Shown piece by piece: positions 1 to 6,416 of a DNA stretch of 9,393 nt. Location of the stretch: assembly GCA_009927065.1 (NCBI GenBank), contig RFNU01000177.1:1-9393 (forward strand), given 5' to 3'. Source of the DNA: a bacterium (GTDB lineage: Bacteria; Pseudomonadota; Gammaproteobacteria; Berkiellales; Berkiellaceae). Position 1 is the first letter of the stretch; every line of letters begins with the position of its first letter. The translations under genes and the position numbers were made by a program. Below the pieces are notes generated by a model that worked only from the letters and a program-made list of their open reading frames with translations, did no database searches and was not told where the DNA came from.

Positions 1-379
1 CTACAGCAAACATCATTTTACAAAGATTTTCTGCTTGCTCATGAGCTCTTGAAGAAAATTTGATTTGTTTAAGCTTGGAAACCCCATCAACAAGATGGGC
101 GACACTCTCGCTAAAAATTGCTGCTAACTCTTCTTTTGTAATAGCAGTATCTTCTAAAACATCGTGCAACAACCCAGCTTGTATAGTCTCATGATCAAGC
201 TGAAAGGTTGAAAGTATTTTAGCAACTTCAAACGGATGTGTAATGTACGGCTCGCCAGAAAGGCGAGTTTGTGTTTGATGAGCGCTTTGAGCTAAAAGAA
301 AAGCTTTATGAACTTGTTGGCACTGTTCGGGCGAAAGATAGGTTAATAAGTATTCATTAAATTCACTATAATTCAACAC
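1..379 (-). CDS. spoT: Bifunctional (p)ppGpp synthetase/hydrolase SpoT, N-terminal part only
   Basis: Only the first 126 codons are present; the gene runs off the left edge. SpoT is the cytosolic Rel/Spo enzyme that hydrolyses (p)ppGpp through an N-terminal HD domain and makes it weakly through the next domain. The visible part is the start of the HD hydrolase: SGEPYITHP at residues 41-49, the metal-binding His-Asp pair in LLHDVLEDT (H72, D73), and GVSKL further on. H72 and D73 fall at the E. coli SpoT numbering. The start chosen is GTG at 379, six bases after AGGAT; TTG at 376 is a possible alternative. It lies 18 bp after rpoZ, as the last visible gene of gmk-rpoZ-spoT, an order seen in many gammaproteobacteria. 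SpoT is preferred over RelA because of the intact HD motif and the rpoZ context. Confidence 0.95.
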   Translation of the reverse strand, partial: MLNYSEFNEYLLTYLSPEQCQQVHKAFLLAQSAHQTQTRLSGEPYITHPFEVAKILSTFQLDHETIQAGLLHDVLEDTAITKEELAAIFSESVAHLVDGVSKLKQIKFSSRAHEQAENLCKMMFAV

Positions 380-397
380 CTGAGATCCTAAATCCTT

Positions 398-607
398 TTA
401 ACTGGTGGCTCCGTCAGTAGACTCTACGCTCAAAACCCCGGCAGCGATTTCTCTTAAGGCTATGACAGTTGCTTTATCATCACCCCAATCTAACGTTGTA
501 TCTTGAGCACCTGACATTAATTTACGGGCTCTCTCTGAAGCTTTTAGAACAAGCTCAAAACGATTTTCTACATGATCAAGACAATCTTCAACAGTAATTC
601 TGGCCAC
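398..607 (-). CDS. rpoZ: RNA polymerase omega subunit
   Basis: A 69-residue omega subunit, which helps fold and hold the beta-prime subunit in RNA polymerase and forms part of a ppGpp-binding site in proteobacteria. It opens with the family-typical MARITVEDCL, followed by NRFELVLKASERAR and the conserved KATVIALREIAAG near residues 45-57. The start is GTG at 607, not the ATG at 652. GTG gives the canonical N-terminus, has AAGGGA nine bases upstream, and begins 16 bp after the gmk stop, whereas the ATG would add 15 unrelated residues and overlap gmk. The tail after residue 60 is short (about 90 residues in E. coli). It is very likely cotranscribed with gmk and spoT. Confidence 0.96.
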   Translation of the reverse strand: MARITVEDCLDHVENRFELVLKASERARKLMSGAQDTTLDWGDDKATVIALREIAAGVLSVESTDGATS

Positions 608-623
608 TTTTTTATTTCCCTTG

Positions 624-1235
624 TTAACAACATAACGATCGAATAAGATCATGTCTTCTCAGACATCTTAGTTTCTCACACCTTAAAATAAAACTCAATT
701 CATCTACAGATTTATCAATATCCTGATTCAATACAATATAATCATATTCAAAAGCTGCACTAATTTCTGTTTTGGCGATACTTAACCGTTCATGGAGTTC
801 AAAAGAGTCGATCAATGGTTGTCGATGCAAGATTCTCTCTTTAAGAACATCCAAGCTTGGCGGCAAAACAAAAATACTCACAATATCGGGCATATTTTTT
901 TTGACAGATCTAAATCCATTGATATCAATATCTAAAATAAGCCAATCTTCTGACTCATGAGAAGAAAGGATACTTTGCCAGCTAGTGCCATACCAGTTGC
1001 TATGAATAAAAGCAGTTTCTATAAAGGCTCCCTCTTGACTAAGTTCTTGAAATTTTTCTAATGTTACAAAGTGATACTCGACGCCATCCTTCTCCCCCGC
1101 TCGAGGAGATCGTGTTGTATGGGATATGGAGTATTTTAGAGGCATTATTTTATTCAACCCTTTGATTAAGGTTGATTTTCCAGCCCCAGAAGGAGCTGAT
1201 ATAATGACGATATTGGGAATATTTTTTTTATTCAC
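624..1235 (-). CDS. gmk: Guanylate kinase
   Basis: Cytosolic guanylate kinase (ATP + GMP to ADP + GDP), 203 residues, close to the usual length. The P-loop SAPSGAGKST lies at residues 13-22. The guanylate kinase signature TTRSPRAGEKDGVEYHF follows at 40-56 and binds GMP, with FIETA at 71-75 and LDIDINGF at 101-108. The lid-region arginines are present (around R134, R138, R150), although the usual GRG is HRQ here. The start is GTG at 1235, six bases after a strong GGAGGG site; extending to ATG at 1286 would add 17 non-homologous residues. It is the first gene of gmk-rpoZ-spoT, with its promoter in the divergent region shared with rph. No yicC lies between gmk and rph, although yicC often neighbours one of them in relatives. 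Confidence 0.96.
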   Translation of the reverse strand: MNKKNIPNIVIISAPSGAGKSTLIKGLNKIMPLKYSISHTTRSPRAGEKDGVEYHFVTLEKFQELSQEGAFIETAFIHSNWYGTSWQSILSSHESEDWLILDIDINGFRSVKKNMPDIVSIFVLPPSLDVLKERILHRQPLIDSFELHERLSIAKTEISAAFEYDYIVLNQDIDKSVDELSFILRCEKLRCLRRHDLIRSLCC

Positions 1236-1241
1236 AAAAAA

Positions 1242-1247
1242 CCCTCC
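1242..1247 (-). promoter_or_regulatory. Strong Shine-Dalgarno site of gmk
   Basis: GGAGGG sits six bases before the GTG at 1235 and decides the gmk start. It is one of the best ribosome binding sites in the window, which may offset the weak GTG codon. Confidence 0.85.
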
Positions 1248-1333
1248 GTTTTTTTGATAAAGTTGTGAAAAATAAAGAACTGGCATGCAAGCTTTGATTG
1301 CAATTTTTGTTTATTTTTTTAAGGAATATTTAA

Positions 1334-1339
1334 ATTATA
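1334..1339 (-). promoter_or_regulatory. Probable -10 box of the gmk-rpoZ-spoT promoter
   Basis: A perfect TATAAT reads on the minus strand about 100 bp upstream of the gmk start. The -35 is poor; the best placed hexamer is TCAATT (1363-1358) at 18 bp spacing. The region is AT-rich throughout, so a chance match is possible. It lies upstream of, and faces away from, the proposed rph promoter. Confidence 0.45.
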
Positions 1340-1359
1340 CTAGCTTTTGCGAGAATGAA

Positions 1360-1388
1360 TTGATACATTTTGCTTAATTTTTTATTTT
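1360..1388 (+). promoter_or_regulatory. Probable sigma70 promoter of rph
   Basis: TTGATA (1360-1365) is followed after exactly 17 bp by TATTTT (1383-1388). Transcription would start near 1395, giving a leader of roughly 25-30 bases before the ATG at 1422. The GAGG ribosome site at 1411-1414 lies in that leader. A second -10-like TATACT at 1336-1341 has no good -35. Confidence 0.5.
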
Positions 1389-1421
1389 GTTATTTAAATT
1401 TTACTTTTATGAGGATTAACT

Positions 1422-2144
1422 ATGCGGTTGGACATGCGTGCATTAGATCAAATGCGACTTGTGCGTTTTACGTTGAATTATTTAGATTATGCTGATGGTA
1501 GTGTTCTCATTGAAGTAGGCAAAACCAAAGTCATTTGTAGCGCCACTTTTCAACCGGGTGTTCCTCGATTTTTAAAAGGCACAGATTCTGGATGGTTGAC
1601 CGCCGAGTATGCCATGATTCCCTCAGCGACACATGAACGCACGCCCAGAGAAATTCAAAAAGGTCATCCCACGGGTAGAACAATGGAAATTCAACGTCTT
1701 ATTGGACGTTCGTTAAGAACATGTCTTGATCTTAATAAACTCGGAGAAAATACTTTTACGTTAGACTGCGATGTGATTCAAGCTGATGGCGGAACACGTA
1801 CAGCAAGTATTAATGGATGTATTGTTGCCCTCTATTTAGCTATTGAGCGTCTACAGGCTAGAAAAAAAATCCCTGCCGGAGTATTCAAAAACTTTATTGC
1901 TGCTATTTCATGCGGAATAGTACAAGAGAATTTGATGCTTGATTTGTCTTATCATGAAGATTCGCATGCGCAGAGTGATTGTAATTTTGTTATGACTGAT
2001 GATGGCCATTTTATTGAAGTTCAAGCTTCTGCTGAAAGCGCTCCTATAAGCAAAAAACAACTATCGAATATGCTGGATTTAGCTGAACAATATTGTGCTC
2101 AAATGATTAAACATCAAAAAAATGCTTTAGGACTGAAAAGTTAA
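1422..2144 (+). CDS. rph: Ribonuclease PH
   Basis: RNase PH is a phosphorolytic 3' to 5' exoribonuclease that trims the 3' ends of tRNA precursors, normally as a hexameric ring in the cytosol. The 240-residue product matches the family length and covers the whole fold: GSVLIEVGKTKVICSAT (26-42), GVPRFLKG (46-53), GWLTAEYAM (57-65), GRTMEIQRLIGRSLR (85-99) and the phosphate-binding GGTRT (123-127, R126). The acidic catalytic residues D180 and D186 lie within LDLSYHEDSHAQSD. The start has a GAGG site seven bases upstream. The N-terminus, MRLDMRALDQMR, differs from the common MRPSGR form. It is the only plus-strand gene here, and its last 18 bp overlap the end of hemY. Confidence 0.97.
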   Translation: MRLDMRALDQMRLVRFTLNYLDYADGSVLIEVGKTKVICSATFQPGVPRFLKGTDSGWLTAEYAMIPSATHERTPREIQKGHPTGRTMEIQRLIGRSLRTCLDLNKLGENTFTLDCDVIQADGGTRTASINGCIVALYLAIERLQARKKIPAGVFKNFIAAISCGIVQENLMLDLSYHEDSHAQSDCNFVMTDDGHFIEVQASAESAPISKKQLSNMLDLAEQYCAQMIKHQKNALGLKS

Positions 2145-3056
2145 AAAAGGCTGCTCTTGTGGCGCTGATTCTGTCAGTGTCTGTAACAAAGCAACTTTAA
2201 TTAACGATGCAGGAAGTTGCTCAGCAAGATCTTTTGCTTGAGCAATAAAACCTAAATGCGTATTGATTTTAATCAAAAGAATAGCTAAGTCTATAGACTG
2301 TCCCGCCATCTCTTGCCAATGCTGGGCATAAAAAAACACTAGCCACTCTGCTGGATATTCTTTTGATATGTCTTCAAGTGCTTTAAAATGATCGGCTTTA
2401 AGATCTAATGGTGATATTTTTTTCAAAAAATATTCTTGATCTTTTTGATTCATAATAAAAAACTGTGAAAAAATAAAATCGTATGTAGATTGTGTCTTCC
2501 ACATCCAAGAAGGCCATTTCTTAAACTCATTAATAAAATCCCCTCCTATTTGTTCAGGCAGCTGAGATAAATAAACCTTATTTAAAAGCAATTGATGTAA
2601 CGATGTAGGTAATTTTTTTTGTAAACTATGAAGTAACCGATGTATAGTATTATTATTTTTATCAACCAATGCTTCAGATAACGCATCAATTTCAGATCCA
2701 ATACGACTTGAAATAGCTGTTAATCGCGGGTATGTTTTTATAACATCGCAATATAGGGATAATTGATCTTCTTGATCAAGAAACTGTAACAGAAAAACAT
2801 AATCGCTCAATCGATCATTGGTGCTGTGCAATTCATTCTGAGTTTTTTTCAAACGCCATTGAAGTAAATATATTTTTAACAATTGCCATTGATAGGCCAA
2901 TAGCCCTCCAATAATGAATATCAATACTGCAATTAAATAAAAATAACTTGCTGGGATTTTATAAGACAGATCTCCATATCGAACATCGACAATGCTCGTT
3001 GCATAATAATTAATTAAACCTGCAATAATAAGAGCGAGTATCAAATACTTTTTCAT
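2127..3056 (-). CDS. hemY: HemY-like inner-membrane protein of the hem operon
   Basis: A 309-residue membrane protein in the usual hemY position, after hemC, hemD and hemX. Two hydrophobic helices lie near the N-terminus (about residues 4-20 and 38-58) around a short loop, followed by a basic segment and a long helical domain. This is the HemY_N plus TPR-like layout, probably with the large domain in the cytoplasm. Its molecular role is unsettled; proteobacterial HemY is linked to control of haem synthesis and is unrelated to the protoporphyrinogen oxidase also called HemY. It is shorter than the roughly 390-residue E. coli protein, and clear TPR consensus repeats are not visible. The start chosen is ATG at 3056, five bases after GAGGG; a GTG at 3068 overlapping the hemX stop (GTGA) would add four residues. 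The call rests mainly on topology and gene order. Confidence 0.72.
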   Translation of the reverse strand: MKKYLILALIIAGLINYYATSIVDVRYGDLSYKIPASYFYLIAVLIFIIGGLLAYQWQLLKIYLLQWRLKKTQNELHSTNDRLSDYVFLLQFLDQEDQLSLYCDVIKTYPRLTAISSRIGSEIDALSEALVDKNNNTIHRLLHSLQKKLPTSLHQLLLNKVYLSQLPEQIGGDFINEFKKWPSWMWKTQSTYDFIFSQFFIMNQKDQEYFLKKISPLDLKADHFKALEDISKEYPAEWLVFFYAQHWQEMAGQSIDLAILLIKINTHLGFIAQAKDLAEQLPASLIKVALLQTLTESAPQEQPFLTFQS

Positions 3057-3064
3057 AAAAACCC

Positions 3065-3799
3065 TCACTTATCATATGCGAAAACATGTTGAATGTTAGG
3101 TAGTGGATCGCAAAGTTCATTCAAAAAGCTCATTTGCTTGTCGGTTAAACTATCCCACGGTCTTAATAAACATATTTCTTCATATTTTTTCTCATGCAAA
3201 AATGTTAAAAGTTTTTTAATATGTTGAGTGCTAGGGGAGGCAGGATGTTCTATTTTTATCCCTAATAATTGCAAATATGAATTTTCATTTTTTACGCTAT
3301 TATCTGAAACTGGTAAATGAGCTTTCAGATCTTGCTCAAAAGATGTCCATGTTGAACGATGTTGCAGATAAGATACTAATTTAATTTTTTCTTGCTGAGG
3401 TATAATTTGTGTTTGGGCTATTAATGCCAATGCATCTTGTAATCGAGATTGTTTTAATAGATCAGCAATTTTTATTTGAATCATTAAGACTGTATCATAT
3501 TTAAGAGCTAAAATAGCATGAACAAGCTCTTCTGATGCTGGATCACTATGTCCTATTTTTATATTGAGTAATGTTGCAGTAAACTTTCTCTCAAGCGCAT
3601 CAAAATCTTCTTGCTGATTTTTCAAATTTTTTTTCAATTGGTTGATAGTCTCATGTTGCTGTTCTGTTTTATTAAACAACGTATTAAGCTGTTTAATATC
3701 AAGATCATTCGTAGATAAACGTTTTTCAACAATAACAACGAATGCTGTTAATAGCGTTAAAAATAGAAAAGTTCCTATTACTGATCGACTCAATGGCAT
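3065..3799 (-). CDS. hemX: HemX-like single-span coiled-coil membrane protein
   Basis: A 244-residue protein with one strongly hydrophobic helix (residues 6-24) next to the N-terminus. A Gln/Lys/Glu-rich stretch with coiled-coil character follows (about 33-75), then a helical domain. This is the HemX architecture: an N-terminal anchor, a coiled coil and a probable periplasmic helical domain. HemX sits between hemD and hemY in many gammaproteobacteria. It has been called a uroporphyrinogen-III methyltransferase, but no SAM-binding motif is seen here and no reaction can be assigned. At 244 residues it is well short of the roughly 390-residue E. coli protein. The start is ATG at 3799 with AAGGAAG just upstream; the GTG at 3838 lacks a ribosome site and would put 13 polar residues before the anchor. 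Identity depends on topology and neighbours. Confidence 0.68.
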   Translation of the reverse strand: MPLSRSVIGTFLFLTLLTAFVVIVEKRLSTNDLDIKQLNTLFNKTEQQHETINQLKKNLKNQQEDFDALERKFTATLLNIKIGHSDPASEELVHAILALKYDTVLMIQIKIADLLKQSRLQDALALIAQTQIIPQQEKIKLVSYLQHRSTWTSFEQDLKAHLPVSDNSVKNENSYLQLLGIKIEHPASPSTQHIKKLLTFLHEKKYEEICLLRPWDSLTDKQMSFLNELCDPLPNIQHVFAYDK

Positions 3800-3803
3800 A
3801 TGA

Positions 3804-3810
3804 CTTCCTT
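3804..3810 (-). promoter_or_regulatory. Ribosome binding site that sets the hemX start
   Basis: AAGGAAG lies four bases before the ATG at 3799. It favours that start over the upstream in-frame GTG at 3838, which has no comparable site. Confidence 0.7.
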
Positions 3811-3868
3811 GGATTGTTTTAATATTAACGTTACGCACTAATAAAGTTCTGTCAATAATCCTTCTTTA

Positions 3869-4804
3869 TTATTTACTTTGTTTTAGTGTGGTAGCGCTAT
3901 TAATGAACTGTTGAAGCGCAAAGACTAAAATATTCGCTAATTGAATTGACTGAGAAAATTTTTTCATTTGCGAGGGTAATCCTTGATGAGTATCATAAAA
4001 TAATCGACTGATTTGCTGCAGGGATCCTGCTTGATTTCTGTCAAGACATTGCTGATGCATTTGACTCAATAATAAAAAAGACGGTATTGGATTACGATTA
4101 TCATATTCTGGTAAAAATTGATGGGCTTTAAAAACAAGATTTGCGATTTCTTCATCCGGTAAAGGATAAATTTCCTCCGCGACTCTCGATGTTGCTGCAT
4201 TGAAATGACTTACCAAGGCTCTGATATAAACATCTCGATCTGCATCTTCCCCTTCTATCCATCGATGAGAAAGACTGCCCAGATCTTTGGCGAGATTTGG
4301 ATCAAAATTATCCGCCGAATTTATAAAAATATCGGCTATTTCTTTTTCTCTTTGATTAAAAAGATCTCGAAGGCGATCTGGGATTATCTTGTTTATTTTA
4401 TTTAGATTTTCTGTTAAAAATGGAATGACTTCATTTAATTGCATCCCGAACAATTCAGTTTTATTAGGTTGTTTTTCTGATAAATAAGTTAATAATTTTG
4501 CTGGAACTGAGGCTATTAATGCCAAAAAATTTGCTTTAACTGATTCTGTATCAATATCAGGTTGAGATACGGCTGCAACAAAATTTTCATCAATAATTCT
4601 GAGTATTTCTAGATAGGTGAAAAAATATGTCTCAGAAAATCCTTTTATAGGACTGTTCGGTGTTTCAAGAGTATCCGTCAACTCAGTTGGGGTTAACTTG
4701 AAATGCTGAAAAAGCATCGATCCCTTTGTGACGCATTCTCCAATATCAATATCATTCAATATTTTATTCAAGTAATCCGCTGGTAAATTATATTCTCTAG
4801 GCAT
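3869..4804 (-). CDS. Unrecognised 311-residue helical protein inside the hem operon
   Basis: I do not recognise this protein. It begins MPREYNLPADYLNK and has no signal peptide and no hydrophobic span long enough for a membrane helix, so it is probably cytosolic. The sequence looks almost wholly alpha-helical and acidic to neutral, with Pro-separated blocks (for example NPIPSFLLLSQMHQQ in the last third) and an amphipathic C-terminus. No nucleotide-binding, metal-binding or SAM motif was found. It lies 25 bp after hemD and 69 bp before hemX, on the same strand, where relatives usually have hemD next to hemX, so it is probably cotranscribed. The ribosome site is weak (AGAG before the ATG). Its composition is as AT-rich as its neighbours, so there is no sign of recent transfer. 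A role in tetrapyrrole synthesis, or as a secreted effector if this is an intracellular bacterium, would be guesswork. Confidence 0.85.
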   Translation of the reverse strand: MPREYNLPADYLNKILNDIDIGECVTKGSMLFQHFKLTPTELTDTLETPNSPIKGFSETYFFTYLEILRIIDENFVAAVSQPDIDTESVKANFLALIASVPAKLLTYLSEKQPNKTELFGMQLNEVIPFLTENLNKINKIIPDRLRDLFNQREKEIADIFINSADNFDPNLAKDLGSLSHRWIEGEDADRDVYIRALVSHFNAATSRVAEEIYPLPDEEIANLVFKAHQFLPEYDNRNPIPSFLLLSQMHQQCLDRNQAGSLQQISRLFYDTHQGLPSQMKKFSQSIQLANILVFALQQFINSATTLKQSK

Positions 4805-4829
4805 AGCTCTATGATGATTTAAGCTTTTA

Positions 4830-5501
4830 CTAATTATAGCTTATTTCTTCAAGCCAATGATGCTGACAAATTCTTGGCTTTTTAGCCCAATGTCTAAAAT
4901 ATTTTTCAAGTCTTCTGGAGGATAGTAATACTTCGGCAGAACAGTTCCATTGTAATTGGCTAATCGCTAATGCCGAACTAATTGAACTGCAAACAACGAA
5001 ATCAACGTCTTGAAAAAAATTTGATGCGTGATCATTGATGAAATATACAGGCCAATTCCAATGAGTGATATGTATTTTGACAGAAGGATAGTGATCAATA
5101 AGAAATTGACGATGTTTCAGCAATCCTTGAAATGATCCGACCCATAAAACACTTGTTGATCTTATTTTTTCCTGATAGTACTCTAACAGTCGTCTCAGAT
5201 TATATGGCTCATTCTGAAGTGAAAATATTTTACTGCCAGGTCTTTTTTGCAAAAGATACGCCGCCGTTTGATTTCCTATACAATAATATTCTTGAACAAA
5301 GAGATTCTGTTGTAAAAAGCAATCGATAGCCGTCATTGATGAAAGAATGACTCCTGTCATATGCTGACATTGAGGGATGTTTGTATTTTCTTTAATACGA
5401 ACACATGGCTTATGAATAAGATCTACCCCTTTTTCTTTTAAAGATTGTTCACTCGCTAAACTTAATGATCGAGTATGTGTTAAAACAATTTTAATTGACA
5501 T
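4830..5501 (-). CDS. hemD: Uroporphyrinogen-III synthase (divergent)
   Basis: HemD cyclises hydroxymethylbilane to uroporphyrinogen III with inversion of ring D, a cytosolic step directly after HemC. The 223-residue product is a little short (about 245 is common) and divergent, as this family often is. Recognisable pieces are LTHTR at the N-terminus (7-11), the first-domain VILSSMTAIDCFL (51-63), YCIGNQTAAYL (73-83, matching the usual G-x-x-T-A), VLWVGSFQGLL (118-128), and the second-domain DFVVCSSISSALAI (167-180), equivalent to the common ftS-x-s-a-v segment. The ATG at 5501 lies inside the end of hemC (22 bp overlap) without a good ribosome site, which suggests translational coupling. Position directly after hemC supports the call more than any single motif. 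Confidence 0.88.
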   Translation of the reverse strand: MSIKIVLTHTRSLSLASEQSLKEKGVDLIHKPCVRIKENTNIPQCQHMTGVILSSMTAIDCFLQQNLFVQEYYCIGNQTAAYLLQKRPGSKIFSLQNEPYNLRRLLEYYQEKIRSTSVLWVGSFQGLLKHRQFLIDHYPSVKIHITHWNWPVYFINDHASNFFQDVDFVVCSSISSALAISQLQWNCSAEVLLSSRRLEKYFRHWAKKPRICQHHWLEEISYN

Positions 5502-6412
5502 TTAGACCAATCAATTGCCGGCAAATCAAATTCTTTGGAAACCCACTGAAGAGCCTCGGTTAGATGAGAAAAATTAGCTGCTTTACGCAACCAGCGATCT
5601 TCTGAACAACAAGCAAAAACTGTTAAATCCACAGAAAGCGGGTCAATACTGAGTACATCAGCATAAATACCAAAAGCACTATCGCAAGAAGCATTAAATT
5701 GTTGTGCAATAGCCCGCTCCCAATCAACACGAAAAGATACTTTGGTAGCATTTTTTTTGTTAAGGACTTTAATAAGGTCAGCATCATCAGCTCGACACTG
5801 CAGAGCAATGATGCCTTGATTGAATGCAGGAGTCATAGTCTCTACTGAAAAAGAAAAATGATTTCGATTGATATTTAAACGATCTAGACCTGCTGCTGCC
5901 ACGACAATACCATCATACTCTTTATTGTCTAGGCGAGCTAATCGCGTAAGAACATTCCCTCTCAGTAAAGCAAATTTAACATCTGTTCGTAGAATTTTTA
6001 ACTGAGCTGCTCGTCTTAGTGAAGATGTACCTATAACAGATCCTTCCGGTAAATTCTCTATTGAGTCATATGGGCTCACTAAACAATCATGCGGACTGGC
6101 TGCCTCTAAAAATCCAGCGGTAATCAATCCAGGAGCATTCTTAATCGGCATATCTTTTAAAGAATGCACTGCAATATCAGCTTTTTTATCGAGTAATGCT
6201 TGCTCTATTTCCTTAATAAATAATCCTTTACCACCACTTTTACTTAATGATATATCAAGCCTACGATCACCTTCTGTTGTTAAAAATAAAATGTTATTGA
6301 CCTGCAAATTGTTTTGGGCTAAAAAATCACAAGCCAAACGGGTCTGTGCTTGAGCTAATCCTGAAGCACGACTAGCGACAGTGAGCCCAGAGCCATCAAC
6401 AATATTTTTCAT
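5480..6412 (-). CDS. hemC: Porphobilinogen deaminase (hydroxymethylbilane synthase)
   Basis: HemC joins four porphobilinogens into hydroxymethylbilane on a dipyrromethane cofactor in the cytosol. The 310-residue product has the full family pattern: ASRASGLA (13-20), TTEGD (45-49), GGKGLFIKEIE (60-70), AVHSLKDMP (81-89, catalytic Asp at 87), GTSSLRRAAQL (128-138), LRGNVLTRL (150-158) and AAAGLDRL (172-179). The cofactor-bearing cysteine is C243 in NASCDSAFG. Two usually glycine-rich spots differ: the common GQG is NQG (198-200), and the residues before the cofactor Cys are Ala-Ser rather than Gly-Gly. The start is ATG at 6412, four bases after the preceding gene's stop; upstream Met codons lie inside that gene. 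It overlaps hemD by 22 bp. Confidence 0.96.
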   Translation of the reverse strand: MKNIVDGSGLTVASRASGLAQAQTRLACDFLAQNNLQVNNILFLTTEGDRRLDISLSKSGGKGLFIKEIEQALLDKKADIAVHSLKDMPIKNAPGLITAGFLEAASPHDCLVSPYDSIENLPEGSVIGTSSLRRAAQLKILRTDVKFALLRGNVLTRLARLDNKEYDGIVVAAAGLDRLNINRNHFSFSVETMTPAFNQGIIALQCRADDADLIKVLNKKNATKVSFRVDWERAIAQQFNASCDSAFGIYADVLSIDPLSVDLTVFACCSEDRWLRKAANFSHLTEALQWVSKEFDLPAIDWSKCQLKLF

Positions 6413-6416
6413 ATAC

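Noticed and set aside
608..652. ATG at 652 as the rpoZ start
   Set aside because: It adds 15 residues absent from the omega family and overlaps gmk; GTG at 607 gives the standard MARITVEDC start with a ribosome site.
772..960. Plus-strand open frame inside gmk
   Set aside because: It lies wholly antisense to a well supported gene and has no family features. The plus-strand frames at 4205-4405, 5132-5329, 6444-6626, 7001-7249 and 8233-8424, and the minus frame at 5623-5808, are dismissed for the same reason.
2113..2119. Run of seven T on the minus strand after hemY as a terminator
   Set aside because: No convincing GC-rich stem precedes it; the run comes from Lys/Asn codons of rph.
3833..3855. 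Perfect TTGACA (3855-3850, minus) as a promoter for hemX-hemY
   Set aside because: The only -10 at workable spacing is TAACGT at 16 bp, a poor match; better AT-rich hexamers are 22 bp away. An internal promoter is possible but not supported.
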